Below, piece after piece: positions 44,527 through 52,804 of a stretch of DNA of 64,000 bases. Below the pieces are notes generated by a model. That model ran no database searches. It had not been told where the DNA came from and saw only the letters and a program-made list of their open reading frames with translations. Made by a program: the position numbers and the translations under genes. The stretch comes from Stutzerimonas stutzeri (GTDB taxonomy: Bacteria > Pseudomonadota > Gammaproteobacteria > Pseudomonadales > Pseudomonadaceae): the NCBI RefSeq assembly GCF_024448895.1, contig NZ_JAMOIC010000013.1, forward strand, positions 1-64,000, in the 5' to 3' direction. The first letter of the stretch is position 1, and each line of letters opens with the position of its first letter.

Positions 44527-45302
44527 GGGGCCACATCGTTATCAACGACCCTGAGCAGGTAGCCTTGTCTCGCTCTGCTGGCGCAATGGCCGCCGGCGTT
44601 CTGGCGATGATTGCTCCCCATGTCAAAGCAGGGGTAACCACAGACGAGCTCGACAGCATTTGCCATGACTACATCGTTAACGTCTTGAAAGTCGTTCCTG
44701 CCAACCTCGGCTATCAAGGGTATCCGAAGACGATTCTCACGTCCGTTAACGAGGTGGTCTGCCATGGGATTCCATCAGCAAGGGTGCTGCGCGATGGCGA
44801 CATCCTGAATATTGACGTCGCGGTCATCAAGGATGGTTGGTATGGCGACACCAGTCGTATGTACCTCGTCGGCGAGCCCGGCCCAAACGCCCGATATCTT
44901 GTCGATAAGACCTTCGAGGCCATGTGGGCTGGCATCCGCGCCGTGCGCCCCGGGGCTACGCTGGGAGACATTGGCCACGCTATCCAAACGCTCGCTGAGA
45001 AGTTCGGGTTGAGCGTGGTGCGCGAGTACTGTGGTCACGGTATCGGCAGGGTCTATCACGACAAGCCGGATATTCTTCATTACGGCTACGCGGGCCAAGG
45101 GCAGAAGCTGCTACCCGGCATGATTTTCACGATCGAGCCAATGCTCAACGCCGGAAAACGCGGTGTGAAAACGCTCGGCGATGGCTGGACCGTCGTGACT
45201 CGAGATCAATCTCTGTCGGCGCAGTGGGAACACATGGTTGCGGTCACGGAGGAGGGGTTCGAGGTACTGACTGTCTGGCCAGACTGCAGTCCTAACCCTT
45301 GA
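44523..45302 (+). CDS. Type I methionine aminopeptidase, coupled to the ParD-like gene
   Basis: A 259-residue metallopeptidase that removes initiator Met. All five metal ligands are visible: the Asp pair in ILNIDVAVIKDGWYGDTSRMY, the His in EYCGHGIGRVYHDKP, the Glu in MIFTIEPMLNAG and the last Glu in SAQWEHMVAVTEEGFEVL. No N-terminal zinc-finger extension. The GTG start overlaps the ParD-like stop by 4 bases, so translation is coupled. The housekeeping map gene normally sits next to rpsB, so this is probably a second copy with a specialised job. Confidence 0.9.
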   Translation: MRGHIVINDPEQVALSRSAGAMAAGVLAMIAPHVKAGVTTDELDSICHDYIVNVLKVVPANLGYQGYPKTILTSVNEVVCHGIPSARVLRDGDILNIDVAVIKDGWYGDTSRMYLVGEPGPNARYLVDKTFEAMWAGIRAVRPGATLGDIGHAIQTLAEKFGLSVVREYCGHGIGRVYHDKPDILHYGYAGQGQKLLPGMIFTIEPMLNAGKRGVKTLGDGWTVVTRDQSLSAQWEHMVAVTEEGFEVLTVWPDCSPNP

Positions 45303-45407
45303 AACTGTCAGTTGGCGCTGCTGCGTTAAAACCCAAAGGGCTGATCTTTGACGATCGCCACGCGTCGGTCTGCCCAACCTGCTGTCTGGATCCAGCGCTC
45401 CTGGACT

Positions 45408-45431
45408 AAAAAAAGCCCGTCAATGACGGGC
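45408..45431 (-). terminator. Terminator of the TRAP 3 - OprD unit
   Basis: Arms GCCCGT (45415-45420) and ACGGGC (45426-45431) preceded on the plus strand by AAAAAAA (45408-45414), which is a T-run on the minus strand. Strong minus-strand terminator 56 bases after the porin gene. Confidence 0.85.
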
Positions 45432-45486
45432 CAAAGCATCACGCGCAGGAGTTATGCGTACAACGGGAGCCTTATGGCGCTGACTG

Positions 45487-46749
45487 CTACAGGATCGAGA
45501 GCGGATAGTTGAAGATCAGACGGTTCTCATCGAGATCGCGCGTATTGACCTCGGAGCGATAGCTCGAGTTACGCAATTTGATGTTGAGGTTCTTCGCCGG
45601 CCCGTTCTGGATGGTGTACGACAGTTCGGTCTCACGCCCCCATTCCTTGCCGTCATCGGTGGTCGCGGTTCGAATATTGTCGCCGCTGATGTAGCGGTTC
45701 ATCAGTGTCAGGCCCGGTACGCCGACAGCCGCAAAGTTATAGTCATGACGCAGCTGCCAAGAGCGTTCTTCCGCGTTGTCGTAACTGTTATTGAAGCTGT
45801 CGTTGGCCAGCGAGCCACCGCTCGTGCCGTTAACCCGCATCCAGGTATCACCGCTGACCTTCTGCACACCGACGTAGAAAGTGTTGCCGCCCGTCTTCAG
45901 GCCGAACAGACCAGAGTAGGTCTTGTTGTCCAGCTTTCCGGCGCGGGCGCTGCCGTCCTCATCACCCTGGAAGTAGCCGAGGTTGGCAGTCAAGGCAAGG
46001 TCGTCGCCCAATGGCTGGGTGTGTAGCAACTGTATGTATTGCTGCTCGTAGACGTCCTTCAGTTCGGCAGTCCATAGGCCGACAGTGGTTTGCTTGTCGT
46101 TGAACGCGTACTCACCGCCAATGTAGTTGAAGCGATCGGAGGCTCCGCCGCCAAAGGCCATGTCTTCCATGCTGCCATCGTCGCGCGGGCTGTTCTGACG
46201 GAATTGGCCGGCTGTCAGCATCAGGCCGTCGAACTCGCGGGAAGTGATCATTCCGCCCTCGAAGGTCTGTGGCAGTGATCGACCATCATCGGCGCGCAGA
46301 ATCGGCAGCACCGGCATCATTTCGCCAATCTTCAGCTCGGTATTCGAGACCTTCGCTTTGGCGGCGACGCCGAAACGACCGTAGTCATCAGCCGGGCGGC
46401 CGTCACTGTGGCGGGGCAGCAAGCCCGTGCCCCAGGTGCCGCGACCGCCGTCGAGCTTGACCGCCAGACCAGCAAGCACATCGACGCCAAATCCGATCGG
46501 CCCCGGTGTGTAGCCAGACTGGACATTGAGGATGAAGCTCTGCGTCCACTCCTCGGCTTTGGTACGGTCCACGGTGTCATCACGGAATTCGCGGCCGATG
46601 TAGAAATTGCGCGCGTTCACCGTGATCTTGGTGTCCTCCACGAAACCGGCTGCACCTGCCGATAGCGGGGCCAGAGCCGAGATGGAGGCGGCGAGTAGGG
46701 TGGGTAACAAGATGCGGTTCGCTTGAGTGGTACGGGTCAGGTGTTTCAT
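45487..46749 (-). CDS. OprD-family outer-membrane porin
   Basis: A 420-residue outer-membrane protein. The signal peptide ends ...ALAPLSAGAAGFVED, followed by VNARNFYIGREFRD, a typical OprD start, alternating beta-strand sequence, KAKVSNTELKIGEMMPVLPILRADDGRSLPQTFEGGMITSREF (the conserved loop region) and a final strand NENRLIFNYPLSIL without the usual terminal Phe. The OpdK/OccK group takes up aromatic carboxylates, the OccD group basic amino acids. Position 113 bases after TRAP 3 suggests a matched pair for one acid. AACAACAATG at the start, after AAGGAAC, is a Crc-type motif. Confidence 0.92.
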   Translation of the reverse strand: MKHLTRTTQANRILLPTLLAASISALAPLSAGAAGFVEDTKITVNARNFYIGREFRDDTVDRTKAEEWTQSFILNVQSGYTPGPIGFGVDVLAGLAVKLDGGRGTWGTGLLPRHSDGRPADDYGRFGVAAKAKVSNTELKIGEMMPVLPILRADDGRSLPQTFEGGMITSREFDGLMLTAGQFRQNSPRDDGSMEDMAFGGGASDRFNYIGGEYAFNDKQTTVGLWTAELKDVYEQQYIQLLHTQPLGDDLALTANLGYFQGDEDGSARAGKLDNKTYSGLFGLKTGGNTFYVGVQKVSGDTWMRVNGTSGGSLANDSFNNSYDNAEERSWQLRHDYNFAAVGVPGLTLMNRYISGDNIRTATTDDGKEWGRETELSYTIQNGPAKNLNIKLRNSSYRSEVNTRDLDENRLIFNYPLSIL

Positions 46750-46758
46750 TGTTGTTGT
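46748..46758 (-). promoter_or_regulatory. Crc/Hfq-type A-rich motif at the oprD-like start
   Basis: Minus strand ACAACAACAAT runs into the ATG of the porin, just after AAGGAAC. Fits AAnAAnAA between Shine-Dalgarno and start codon. Confidence 0.5.
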
Positions 46759-46862
46759 GTTCCTTTTTCAAGGTTGAGGGCTCCCCGCCGCCGTTGCGGA
46801 TGTCGAAAGCGAAGGGGGGTGACGCAGCCGCCGATGGCGGCGATTCGATTAACCGGTCGTGG

Positions 46863-48185
46863 TCATGACAGCCACCGAACCAGACAGAGCGTGATCGAGG
46901 GAAACAGGATCAGTATCACCACGCGCACGACGTCGGAGATCAGGAAGGGTACGACGCCGCCAAAGGCGTCGCGTAGGGTCACGTCCCGCGCCATGCTGCT
47001 GATGACGTAGACGTTCATGCCGACCGGTGGGGTGATCATGCCGATCTCTACGACCATCAACGCCAGAATGCCGAACCAGATGGCTTTCTCGGTCTGATCC
47101 AGGCCGTAGAAATCCAACCCCATTATCAGCGGAAAGAAGATCGGGATGGTCAGCAGGATCATCGACATGGTGTCCATCACACAGCCGAGGATCAGGTACA
47201 GAATCAATATTCCGGCGAGTACCACGAAGGGGCCGACACCACTGTTGGTGATCGCCTCGGCCAGTGCCACAGGCAGCTGCGAGAGGGCCAGGAAGGCGTT
47301 CATGACGTCGGCACCGAGCAGGATCATGAAGATCATTGCCGTAGTTACTGCCGTGCCGAACAGCACCTCCTTGAACTGTGTCCAGCGCATTCCGCCTAGC
47401 ACTACCGCGAAGAACCCGGTACCGACGGTGCCGATCGCCGCCGCTTCGGTGGGCGTGAACCAGCCACCGTAGATGCCACCCAGAACGAGCATGAAGATCA
47501 GGAACACTGGCCAGACGCCTTTCTGGGCGCTCAACCGCTGTCGCCAGCTCAACCGCGGTTGAGCAGGGCCGGCTTCAGGGTTCATCCGTACATAGATCGC
47601 AATCGCGACCATATAGCCGAATGCCGCGAGGATTCCCGGAATGAAGGCGGCCATGAACAGCGCCGAAATATTCTCCTGGGCCAGAATGGCGTAGATCACG
47701 AGAACAACCGAGGGCGGGATCAGGATGCCGAGGGTGCCCCCGGCGGCCAGACAGCCAACTGACAGTGAACCGGAATAGTTGTATTTCTTCAGCTCGGGCA
47801 AAGCCACCTGGCCCATGGTCGCCGCGGTCGCAATGGACGAGCCGCAGACGGCACCAAAGGCTGCACACGAGCCTACAGCCGCCATTGCCAAGCCCCCTCG
47901 CCAGTGGCCGACCATCGCCGCTGCGGCGCGGAACAGTCCGGTTGCAAGGCCACCTCGTGAAGCGAATTGGCCCATCAACAAAAAGAGCGGGATCACCGAC
48001 AGGTCATAGACCGTATAACGCGCATAGGCGACCGTCTTCAGATAGCTCAGCAGCGGGGACCAGCCGCCGATGGCAACGTATCCGCCGATCCCTGTGAGAA
48101 GCATGGCAATGGCAATTGGGATGCGCACCACCAGTAAAACGAGGAGGACGGCCAGGAACAGCCCGCCGATTTCAACACTGCTCAT
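46863..48185 (-). CDS. TRAP transporter large permease subunit (DctM), system 3
   Basis: A 440-residue permease with about 12 helices: VRIPIAIAMLLTGIGGYVAIGG, GQFASRGGLATGLFRAAAAMVGHWRGGLAMAAVGSCAAFGAVCGSSIATAATM, GGTLGILIPPSVVLVIYAILAQ and VVEIGMITPPVGMNVYVISSMA. It overlaps the small-subunit gene by 4 bases. Encoded with its own binding protein and followed by an OprD porin, it forms a route across both membranes. A PcaR-type box upstream of the operon points to an aromatic or hydroaromatic acid. Confidence 0.94.
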   Translation of the reverse strand: MSSVEIGGLFLAVLLVLLVVRIPIAIAMLLTGIGGYVAIGGWSPLLSYLKTVAYARYTVYDLSVIPLFLLMGQFASRGGLATGLFRAAAAMVGHWRGGLAMAAVGSCAAFGAVCGSSIATAATMGQVALPELKKYNYSGSLSVGCLAAGGTLGILIPPSVVLVIYAILAQENISALFMAAFIPGILAAFGYMVAIAIYVRMNPEAGPAQPRLSWRQRLSAQKGVWPVFLIFMLVLGGIYGGWFTPTEAAAIGTVGTGFFAVVLGGMRWTQFKEVLFGTAVTTAMIFMILLGADVMNAFLALSQLPVALAEAITNSGVGPFVVLAGILILYLILGCVMDTMSMILLTIPIFFPLIMGLDFYGLDQTEKAIWFGILALMVVEIGMITPPVGMNVYVISSMARDVTLRDAFGGVVPFLISDVVRVVILILFPSITLCLVRWLS

Positions 48186-48709
48186 GCGGGTTTATCCTCA
48201 CCACGAAAATCCTGCCAGGCGGTATACAGCGCCACCACCGCCAATAATGCGAAGCCCGGCGCGAAGGCGCTCATTGACCACCAGATCGGCAGCCCCATGA
48301 TGATCGACTCCTCGCCCGTGCCGTAGGCATCGACCGTCCCGAGCCATGATCGCCAGGCCAGCAGCGCGGCCGCCAGCGCCATCAGCACGCCACCCAGGGC
48401 ATCCAGCGTGTTGCGTACAGGTTGCGGCGCGTGCAGCGTGAACACGTCGACGATGACGTTGCCGCGTCGCAGCTGGCAAAGCGGCAGGAAAAACACAATG
48501 GCAATGCCGCAGCCCATCTGCACCAGCTCGACGTCACCCAGCAGCGGTTCGTCGAACAAAGTGCGCATGGCAATGCTGTAAGTCGCCATCAAGGTCATCG
48601 CAACCAGCAGCAAGCCGCCGATGAAAGCGAGAAATCGGGAGAGGGCATCAAGCAGGCGGCCAAGGGGAGTCGCAGGCGCCGAAGCGGCCTGAACAGCTGG
48701 TTCACTCAT
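48182..48709 (-). CDS. TRAP transporter small permease subunit (DctQ), system 3
   Basis: A 175-residue protein with four hydrophobic helices: FLAFIGGLLLVAMTLMATYSIAMRTLFDEPLLGDVELVQMGCGIAIVFFLPLCQLRRGNVIVDVF holds helices 1-2 with a DctQ-like polar link, and LLAVVALYTAWQDF ends the last. The short N-terminus has an Ala/Pro-rich leader. Start 43 bases after the dctP stop; overlaps dctM by 4 bases. Confidence 0.9.
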   Translation of the reverse strand: MSEPAVQAASAPATPLGRLLDALSRFLAFIGGLLLVAMTLMATYSIAMRTLFDEPLLGDVELVQMGCGIAIVFFLPLCQLRRGNVIVDVFTLHAPQPVRNTLDALGGVLMALAAALLAWRSWLGTVDAYGTGEESIIMGLPIWWSMSAFAPGFALLAVVALYTAWQDFRGEDKPA

Positions 48710-48752
48710 GGGAAGTCTCCAGGGCGGTACCGGCCGGCACCGCCTGTGTCGA

Positions 48753-49814
48753 TCAGCGTGTCAGTTGGGCGTTGTATTGCTCAATGAGCTGACGGGCCTC
48801 TTCGAGAAGCGCTTCGCCATTTTCGTAGCCCTTGTCTTCCACATCCTTGACCCAGTCGTCACTGACCCTGCTGGTGGCCTTCATCCATTTGGCCAGCTCG
48901 TCTTCAGGCAACACGTAGATCTCGTTCTGCCGTGACTTGGCCAGCTCATGACCGGTCTCGACTACCTGGTTATCCCAGATTTGTCCGGCTTGACGTGAAA
49001 GCTCTCGACCGCTGTTCGCGTCGATGATCTGCTTGAGATCATCGGGAAGTTTCTCGTAGGTGTTGCTGTTCATTGCGACGATCAGAGCGGTATGCATCAA
49101 AGCCGGCGAGCCCGCTTTGGTTTCGGTGTGGTACTTCACCAGTTCGTGCAGCTTCAATGCTGGCACGACGTCCCATGGCACTACTGCGCCATCCACCACA
49201 CCTTTGGAAAGCGCTTCGGGGACTTGCGGAACGGGCATGGCAACCGGCGTTGCGCCAAGCAACCCGATGGTCTTTGCTGCGGTGCGGTTGGCTGCGCGCA
49301 GTTTTTGCCCACCGAAATCCTTGAGCGAGTGGATCGGCTTCTTCGTGGTGTGCACCAGTGCACCGTCAGTCAAGTGAGTTGCCAGCAGATGCATGTCCGC
49401 AAACTCCTTCTGCCCATGCTTCTCGATGAAGTCCCACATCGCCTGACTGCTTGCTTCGGAAGAGCTGCTCATGAAGGGCAATTCAAAGGCGGCTGACAAG
49501 GGAAAGCGGCCGCTGCTGTAGCCAGGCAGCGTCCAGACGATATCGGCAACGCCGTCGCGCACCTGATCGACGAGCTGGGGAGGCGTTCCGCCAAGCTGCA
49601 TAGAGGGGTAGAACTGAAACTGGATTCGACCGTTGGATTGTTCTGTGATGCGCTCTGCCCACGGCTTGAGAAATTGCGCCTGCGTCACCGAATGGGCCGG
49701 CAGAAAGTGCGCCAATTTCAATGTGACCACAGGCTCATCAGCCTGGACGCTGCCATTTAGCACAAGAGAGCCGAGTGCAAATATGGCGAGCAAAGTCTTT
49801 GGGAGCTTGAGCAT
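48753..49814 (-). CDS. TRAP transporter substrate-binding protein (DctP), system 3
   Basis: A 353-residue periplasmic protein. The signal peptide MLKLPKTLLAIFALGSLVLNGSVQA is followed by VVTLKLAHFLPAHSVTQAQFLKPWAERITEQSNGRIQFQFYPSMQLGG, and the ligand region FGGQKLRAANRTAAKTIGLLGATPVAMPVPQVPEALSKGVVDGAVVPWDV carries the conserved Arg. It belongs to the branch often found with aromatic or branched-acid transporters. First gene of dctP-dctQ-dctM-oprD. AATAAAAAAGG upstream is A-rich and Crc-like; an exact PcaR consensus lies 130-144 bases upstream. Confidence 0.93.
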   Translation of the reverse strand: MLKLPKTLLAIFALGSLVLNGSVQADEPVVTLKLAHFLPAHSVTQAQFLKPWAERITEQSNGRIQFQFYPSMQLGGTPPQLVDQVRDGVADIVWTLPGYSSGRFPLSAAFELPFMSSSSEASSQAMWDFIEKHGQKEFADMHLLATHLTDGALVHTTKKPIHSLKDFGGQKLRAANRTAAKTIGLLGATPVAMPVPQVPEALSKGVVDGAVVPWDVVPALKLHELVKYHTETKAGSPALMHTALIVAMNSNTYEKLPDDLKQIIDANSGRELSRQAGQIWDNQVVETGHELAKSRQNEIYVLPEDELAKWMKATSRVSDDWVKDVEDKGYENGEALLEEARQLIEQYNAQLTR

Positions 49815-50206
49815 TGCGTCATCCTTTTTTATTCATTGTTATGTGCGAACTGGATGTTCCGGTGAGCCGAGTGACTTCAGTTCGTTTCGCCAATGAATCG
49901 TGCAAGCTCCTGACTGTTCAATCAATCGGCCATTCCGCTTACTGTGCGATTATCGAACAGCATCCTAGCCGTTTCGTTTAATACGGCGGTGTTCGAATGC
50001 CGGGCAGGTCTCCTGCAAACGTTGCGAGTGATGATTGAGAAGTGATTAAAGTCACGAGGTTTGGCGAGGCCAAGGGGGACGGGGCGCTCAGAAGCAGGGG
50101 GTTGCCGGATAGGGCAAGCCCGCGCCGGATCAGATGGGCGCGGGGTCGTTGAGGTCGTGTCTTGCAGACTTCGCTATGTGGCAGAGGACATTGTTCTCGC
50201 GAACTG
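49815..50206. other. Gap between TRAP 3 and the DUF3325 gene
   Basis: 392 bases. Contains the dctP leader with an A-rich AATAAAAAA before its Shine-Dalgarno (about 49825-49833, minus strand) and the PcaR box. The rest, about 49960-50206, holds nothing I recognise. Confidence 0.45.
49944..49958 (-). promoter_or_regulatory. Exact PcaR consensus upstream of TRAP 3
   Basis: The minus strand reads GTTCGATAATCGCAC, identical to the P. putida PcaR site as I remember it. It lies 130-144 bases before dctP in a 392-base gap, correctly placed for promoter control. PcaR, an IclR-type protein responding to beta-ketoadipate, is not encoded in the window. Confidence 0.7.
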
Positions 50207-50536
50207 TTACCAGCCGGTCAACGCCGTTAGCGCTCCGGTTAGTCCAAGGATGGCTCCCAGCGGCATGACCCAGGGCTTGCGCCAGGCCAGGACCAGGCAG
50301 ACCGTCACTCCGGCGAACATCAGCTGAGTGATGCCGACTACCAGACCGATTTCAATTCCGAGTGATTCTACGTTCAATATGAGGCTCGCAATCAACAGCC
50401 CGGCCGCTATCAGCCGCAGTCCTCGTTGTTTGCCAGGCGAAGGTGACGTCTCGAATACATCGCGGTGATGCCGGCTCATGGCCAGACACAAGGCCAGCAT
50501 GCCGAGATACGCGAGGCCGAAAGCCAGTGTCGTCAT
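50207..50536 (-). CDS. DUF3325-type small membrane protein
   Basis: A 109-residue protein with three or four hydrophobic helices (LAFGLAYLGMLALCLAMSRHH, LRLIAAGLLIASLIL, IGLVVGITQLMFAGVTVCLVLAW, PLGAILGLTGALTAL). The opening with SRHHRDVF is the DUF3325 pattern. It overlaps the PepSY gene by 4 bases as the third gene of a trio often found beside ferrisiderophore receptors in Pseudomonas. Function unknown; probably an accessory of the PepSY protein. Confidence 0.75.
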   Translation of the reverse strand: MTTLAFGLAYLGMLALCLAMSRHHRDVFETSPSPGKQRGLRLIAAGLLIASLILNVESLGIEIGLVVGITQLMFAGVTVCLVLAWRKPWVMPLGAILGLTGALTALTGW

Positions 50537-52065
50537 GGAGCCAACTCCTGTTCACCTGCTCGAGAACGAACTTTCCTGGTTGCCGGGCTTTTCTCGGCAG
50601 GCCTGCGAAGCACACGCCAGGCGCACACCAGGCCAGCTATCAGCAATACAGCATCGACGCCTGCGAGCAGCAAATCGCCACGAAGGAGCGCCGCTATCAG
50701 ATGGCCCTGCGGCGCAATTACGAAATTGAGCAAAGGCAGGCCGATGGCAAGTACGGCCAGAATGCCGAACAGGCGGCGCGGTAGTACAACGGGATGGTTG
50801 CGGCCGACATATGCGAGGCCGGCTATCGCGATCCAGCTCAGAGAGAAGCACCAGGCTTCGACCGTTGCCCGTGCCGAAAGGCCATCGGGCAACAGGCGGT
50901 TAGCCCACAACAATGCGAGCGAGGCGATGGGTAAGCCGAAGAAGACCGCGCCATTGAGTGCCCGCACGACGGCGAGGCCGCGGGTCTGACGTCCCTCACG
51001 CTTGCGCAACCAGACGCTCGTGCCAGCAACCAGCATGGCGCAGCCGGCCAGGCCAAGCAGCGCATACAGCGCCCGGACGATGGTCCCGCCAAATTGCGCC
51101 ATGTGTAGCCCTACCAGCCACATGTAGGCGCGATAGCCAGTGGGTGCCTGCTGCTCGTCGAGCAGCTCTCCGGTAAAGGCGTCATAGCTCAGCGTGTCCT
51201 GGGGCGATCCGATTCGGGATGGGTCGAGGCGACGAACGCTGACCACCGAAGAGGCGTCATCCGGATGTTCGACGATGACCCAGCCCGGCTCACCGCCTTC
51301 CCAGTGCTGACGTGCATTGGCCAACATGTCATTCTTGGGGGCAGGCTGACCGGCAGGCTGATCGAGTTCGTTTCGGTGGTAGCCGCCTTGAACCTCTTCG
51401 AAGAACGCCAGCGGATTGCTGTCGTACACGACCATCGCCCCCGCGGGCATGTAGGTTGCCACGAAGATGGCGACACCGGTGTAAGCAAGGATCAGGTGAA
51501 ACGGCAGACCGATCACACCGAACAGGTTGTGAGCGTCGAGCCAGGCGCGTTGGCCGTTTGCCTGCGGTCGCAATGTGAAGAAATCCTTGAAAATTCTCCG
51601 GTGGATGATGATTCCTGAAACCAACGCCACCAGCATGAACATGCCGGCCAGGCCGACGACGTACATACCGAACGTCCCGGCCTGCAAGTTGTAATGCAGC
51701 GTGAAAAAGAACTCGCCGCCTACCGTCTCTGGCATCGGCGTGCCGTCACGGGGATCGAAAGCGACACGGCCGCGCGTTCCAGTCCCATCCTCCTCCCAAC
51801 CGAGCCGCCAATAGGGTTCGCGCGTGGTCGGCCCGTGGAGCCAGTAAACATGTAAGGGTTCTTCGACGTTTTTCTGCACCCATTGGGTGACGTCGTTTGC
51901 CGTCATGGATGTAGCTGCTGGCATATGCAGGGCAGGCCGCATCCACCGCTCAATCTCCTTGTCGAAGCAGGCCAAGGTGCCAGCGAACAGAATCACGAAC
52001 AGTAGCCAGCTCGGCAGAAGACCGCCCCACGTGTGCAGGCCAGCCATGGATTGGCGCAGGGTCAT
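50533..52065 (-). CDS. PepSY-associated transmembrane protein (iron-regulated type)
   Basis: A 510-residue inner-membrane protein. The first helix MTLRQSMAGLHTWGGLLPSWLLFVILFAGTLACFDKEIERWM is the PepSY_TM start; a large periplasmic region follows, then helices with LVALVSGIIIHRRIFKDFFTLRP, LDAHNLFGVIGLPFHLILAYTGVAIF and VGLHMAQFGGTIVRALYALLGLAGCAMLVAGTSVWLRKREG. Conserved His residues in HTWGG, HRR, DAHNLFG and GLHMAQ suggest haem or metal binding; relatives such as FoxB/FegB reduce ferrisiderophores. The start at 52065 overlaps the DUF3649 stop by 4 bases. Confidence 0.88.
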   Translation of the reverse strand: MTLRQSMAGLHTWGGLLPSWLLFVILFAGTLACFDKEIERWMRPALHMPAATSMTANDVTQWVQKNVEEPLHVYWLHGPTTREPYWRLGWEEDGTGTRGRVAFDPRDGTPMPETVGGEFFFTLHYNLQAGTFGMYVVGLAGMFMLVALVSGIIIHRRIFKDFFTLRPQANGQRAWLDAHNLFGVIGLPFHLILAYTGVAIFVATYMPAGAMVVYDSNPLAFFEEVQGGYHRNELDQPAGQPAPKNDMLANARQHWEGGEPGWVIVEHPDDASSVVSVRRLDPSRIGSPQDTLSYDAFTGELLDEQQAPTGYRAYMWLVGLHMAQFGGTIVRALYALLGLAGCAMLVAGTSVWLRKREGRQTRGLAVVRALNGAVFFGLPIASLALLWANRLLPDGLSARATVEAWCFSLSWIAIAGLAYVGRNHPVVLPRRLFGILAVLAIGLPLLNFVIAPQGHLIAALLRGDLLLAGVDAVLLIAGLVCAWRVLRRPAEKSPATRKVRSRAGEQELAP

Positions 52066-52358
52066 GGGCGAGCCCTCAATTCGACGGGAAGGTAAGCGCC
52101 GAGGCAAAGGAGCGCGGCCAACACTGCGATGAACAGCCAGGCGAAAAGCGCGCTACGGGCGGCAAAGGCGTAAATGACCGCGCCCACCCATACAGCGAAG
52201 CAGAGGAGGCTGGCCGTCACGACCCGATCCGGGCGAGACATCGGCAGGTACACGGAGAAGAAAGCGGTGAAACCAAAGGCCAGTGCATAGCCGCCCAGCG
52301 TCGCGGCCGAAATGCGGCCGACCAGATTGGCAAGGCGGGGAGATACGAGTGTGGCCAT
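52062..52358 (-). CDS. DUF3649-type small membrane protein
   Basis: A 98-residue protein with three hydrophobic helices (ISAATLGGYALAFGFTAFFSVYLP, VVTASLLCFAVWVGAVIYAFAA, LFAWLFIAVLAALLCLGAYLP), matching the DUF3649 pattern. The ATG at 52358 is chosen because GGAGGG lies eight bases upstream; the frame extends to 52409. First gene of the DUF3649-PepSY-DUF3325 trio. A Fur-like stretch lies about 190 bases upstream. No TonB receptor is adjacent in this window. Confidence 0.75.
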   Translation of the reverse strand: MATLVSPRLANLVGRISAATLGGYALAFGFTAFFSVYLPMSRPDRVVTASLLCFAVWVGAVIYAFAARSALFAWLFIAVLAALLCLGAYLPVELRARP

Positions 52359-52546
52359 CGGTGTAGCCCTCCGATAACGACCCATGAGCAACTCATGCTG
52401 TCGATTCAAGTGCAGTAAAGCTACTGGCGGGGTCAGCCAGACAGCTGTTGTTCCAATACCGGGGATGTTCTGGCCCGCAGTAGCTACGGTTGAATAGCAG
52501 CCTGATGCGCGCGCGGCTGCACCCCAGTCGGAGAGAAGATGGGCAT

Positions 52547-52565
52547 GTTAATGCGAATAAGTTAG
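52547..52565 (-). promoter_or_regulatory. Weak Fur-box-like sequence
   Basis: GTTAATGCGAATAAGTTAG (plus strand) agrees at 11 of 19 positions with the Fur consensus GATAATGATAATCATTATC. The trio downstream is of a kind usually iron-regulated, which makes the site plausible; the match alone is modest. Confidence 0.3.
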
Positions 52566-52732
52566 ATTGTGAAAGCAGTGCTTTCAAATTTTCGGGCCCG
52601 GGCAGGCTTCGTCGCTCATGCAAGATGAAAGCCTGCTCGAAAAGCCAGTTCCAAATCGCCAGGCTGGCCTGGAGCGGATTTCACCAACCATCTTCCTGAT
52701 GGGAGGCGGGTGCGGCACTTGAATCGAGGCAT

Positions 52733-52769
52733 AAAAAAACCGCAGCAGCCTGGGGCTTACTGCGGTTTT
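52733..52769 (-). terminator. Terminator of wza
   Basis: Arms AAAACCGCAG (52736-52745) and CTGCGGTTTT (52760-52769). On the minus strand the stem ends in a seven-base T-run. Strong, 36 bases after the wza stop. Confidence 0.9.
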
Positions 52770-52804
52770 GGATCGGGCCGATCAGCCCGGGGGTGCTGTC
52801 ACCA

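Larger units (their letters stand above)
52359..52804. other. Region between the iron-associated trio and wza
   Basis: 446 bases without a gene. It contains the Fur-like stretch (52547-52565), a perfect 15-base dyad GAAAGCAGTGCTTTC (52571-52585) and the wza terminator. The dyad next to the Fur-like site could be a further operator for the trio. Confidence 0.4.
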
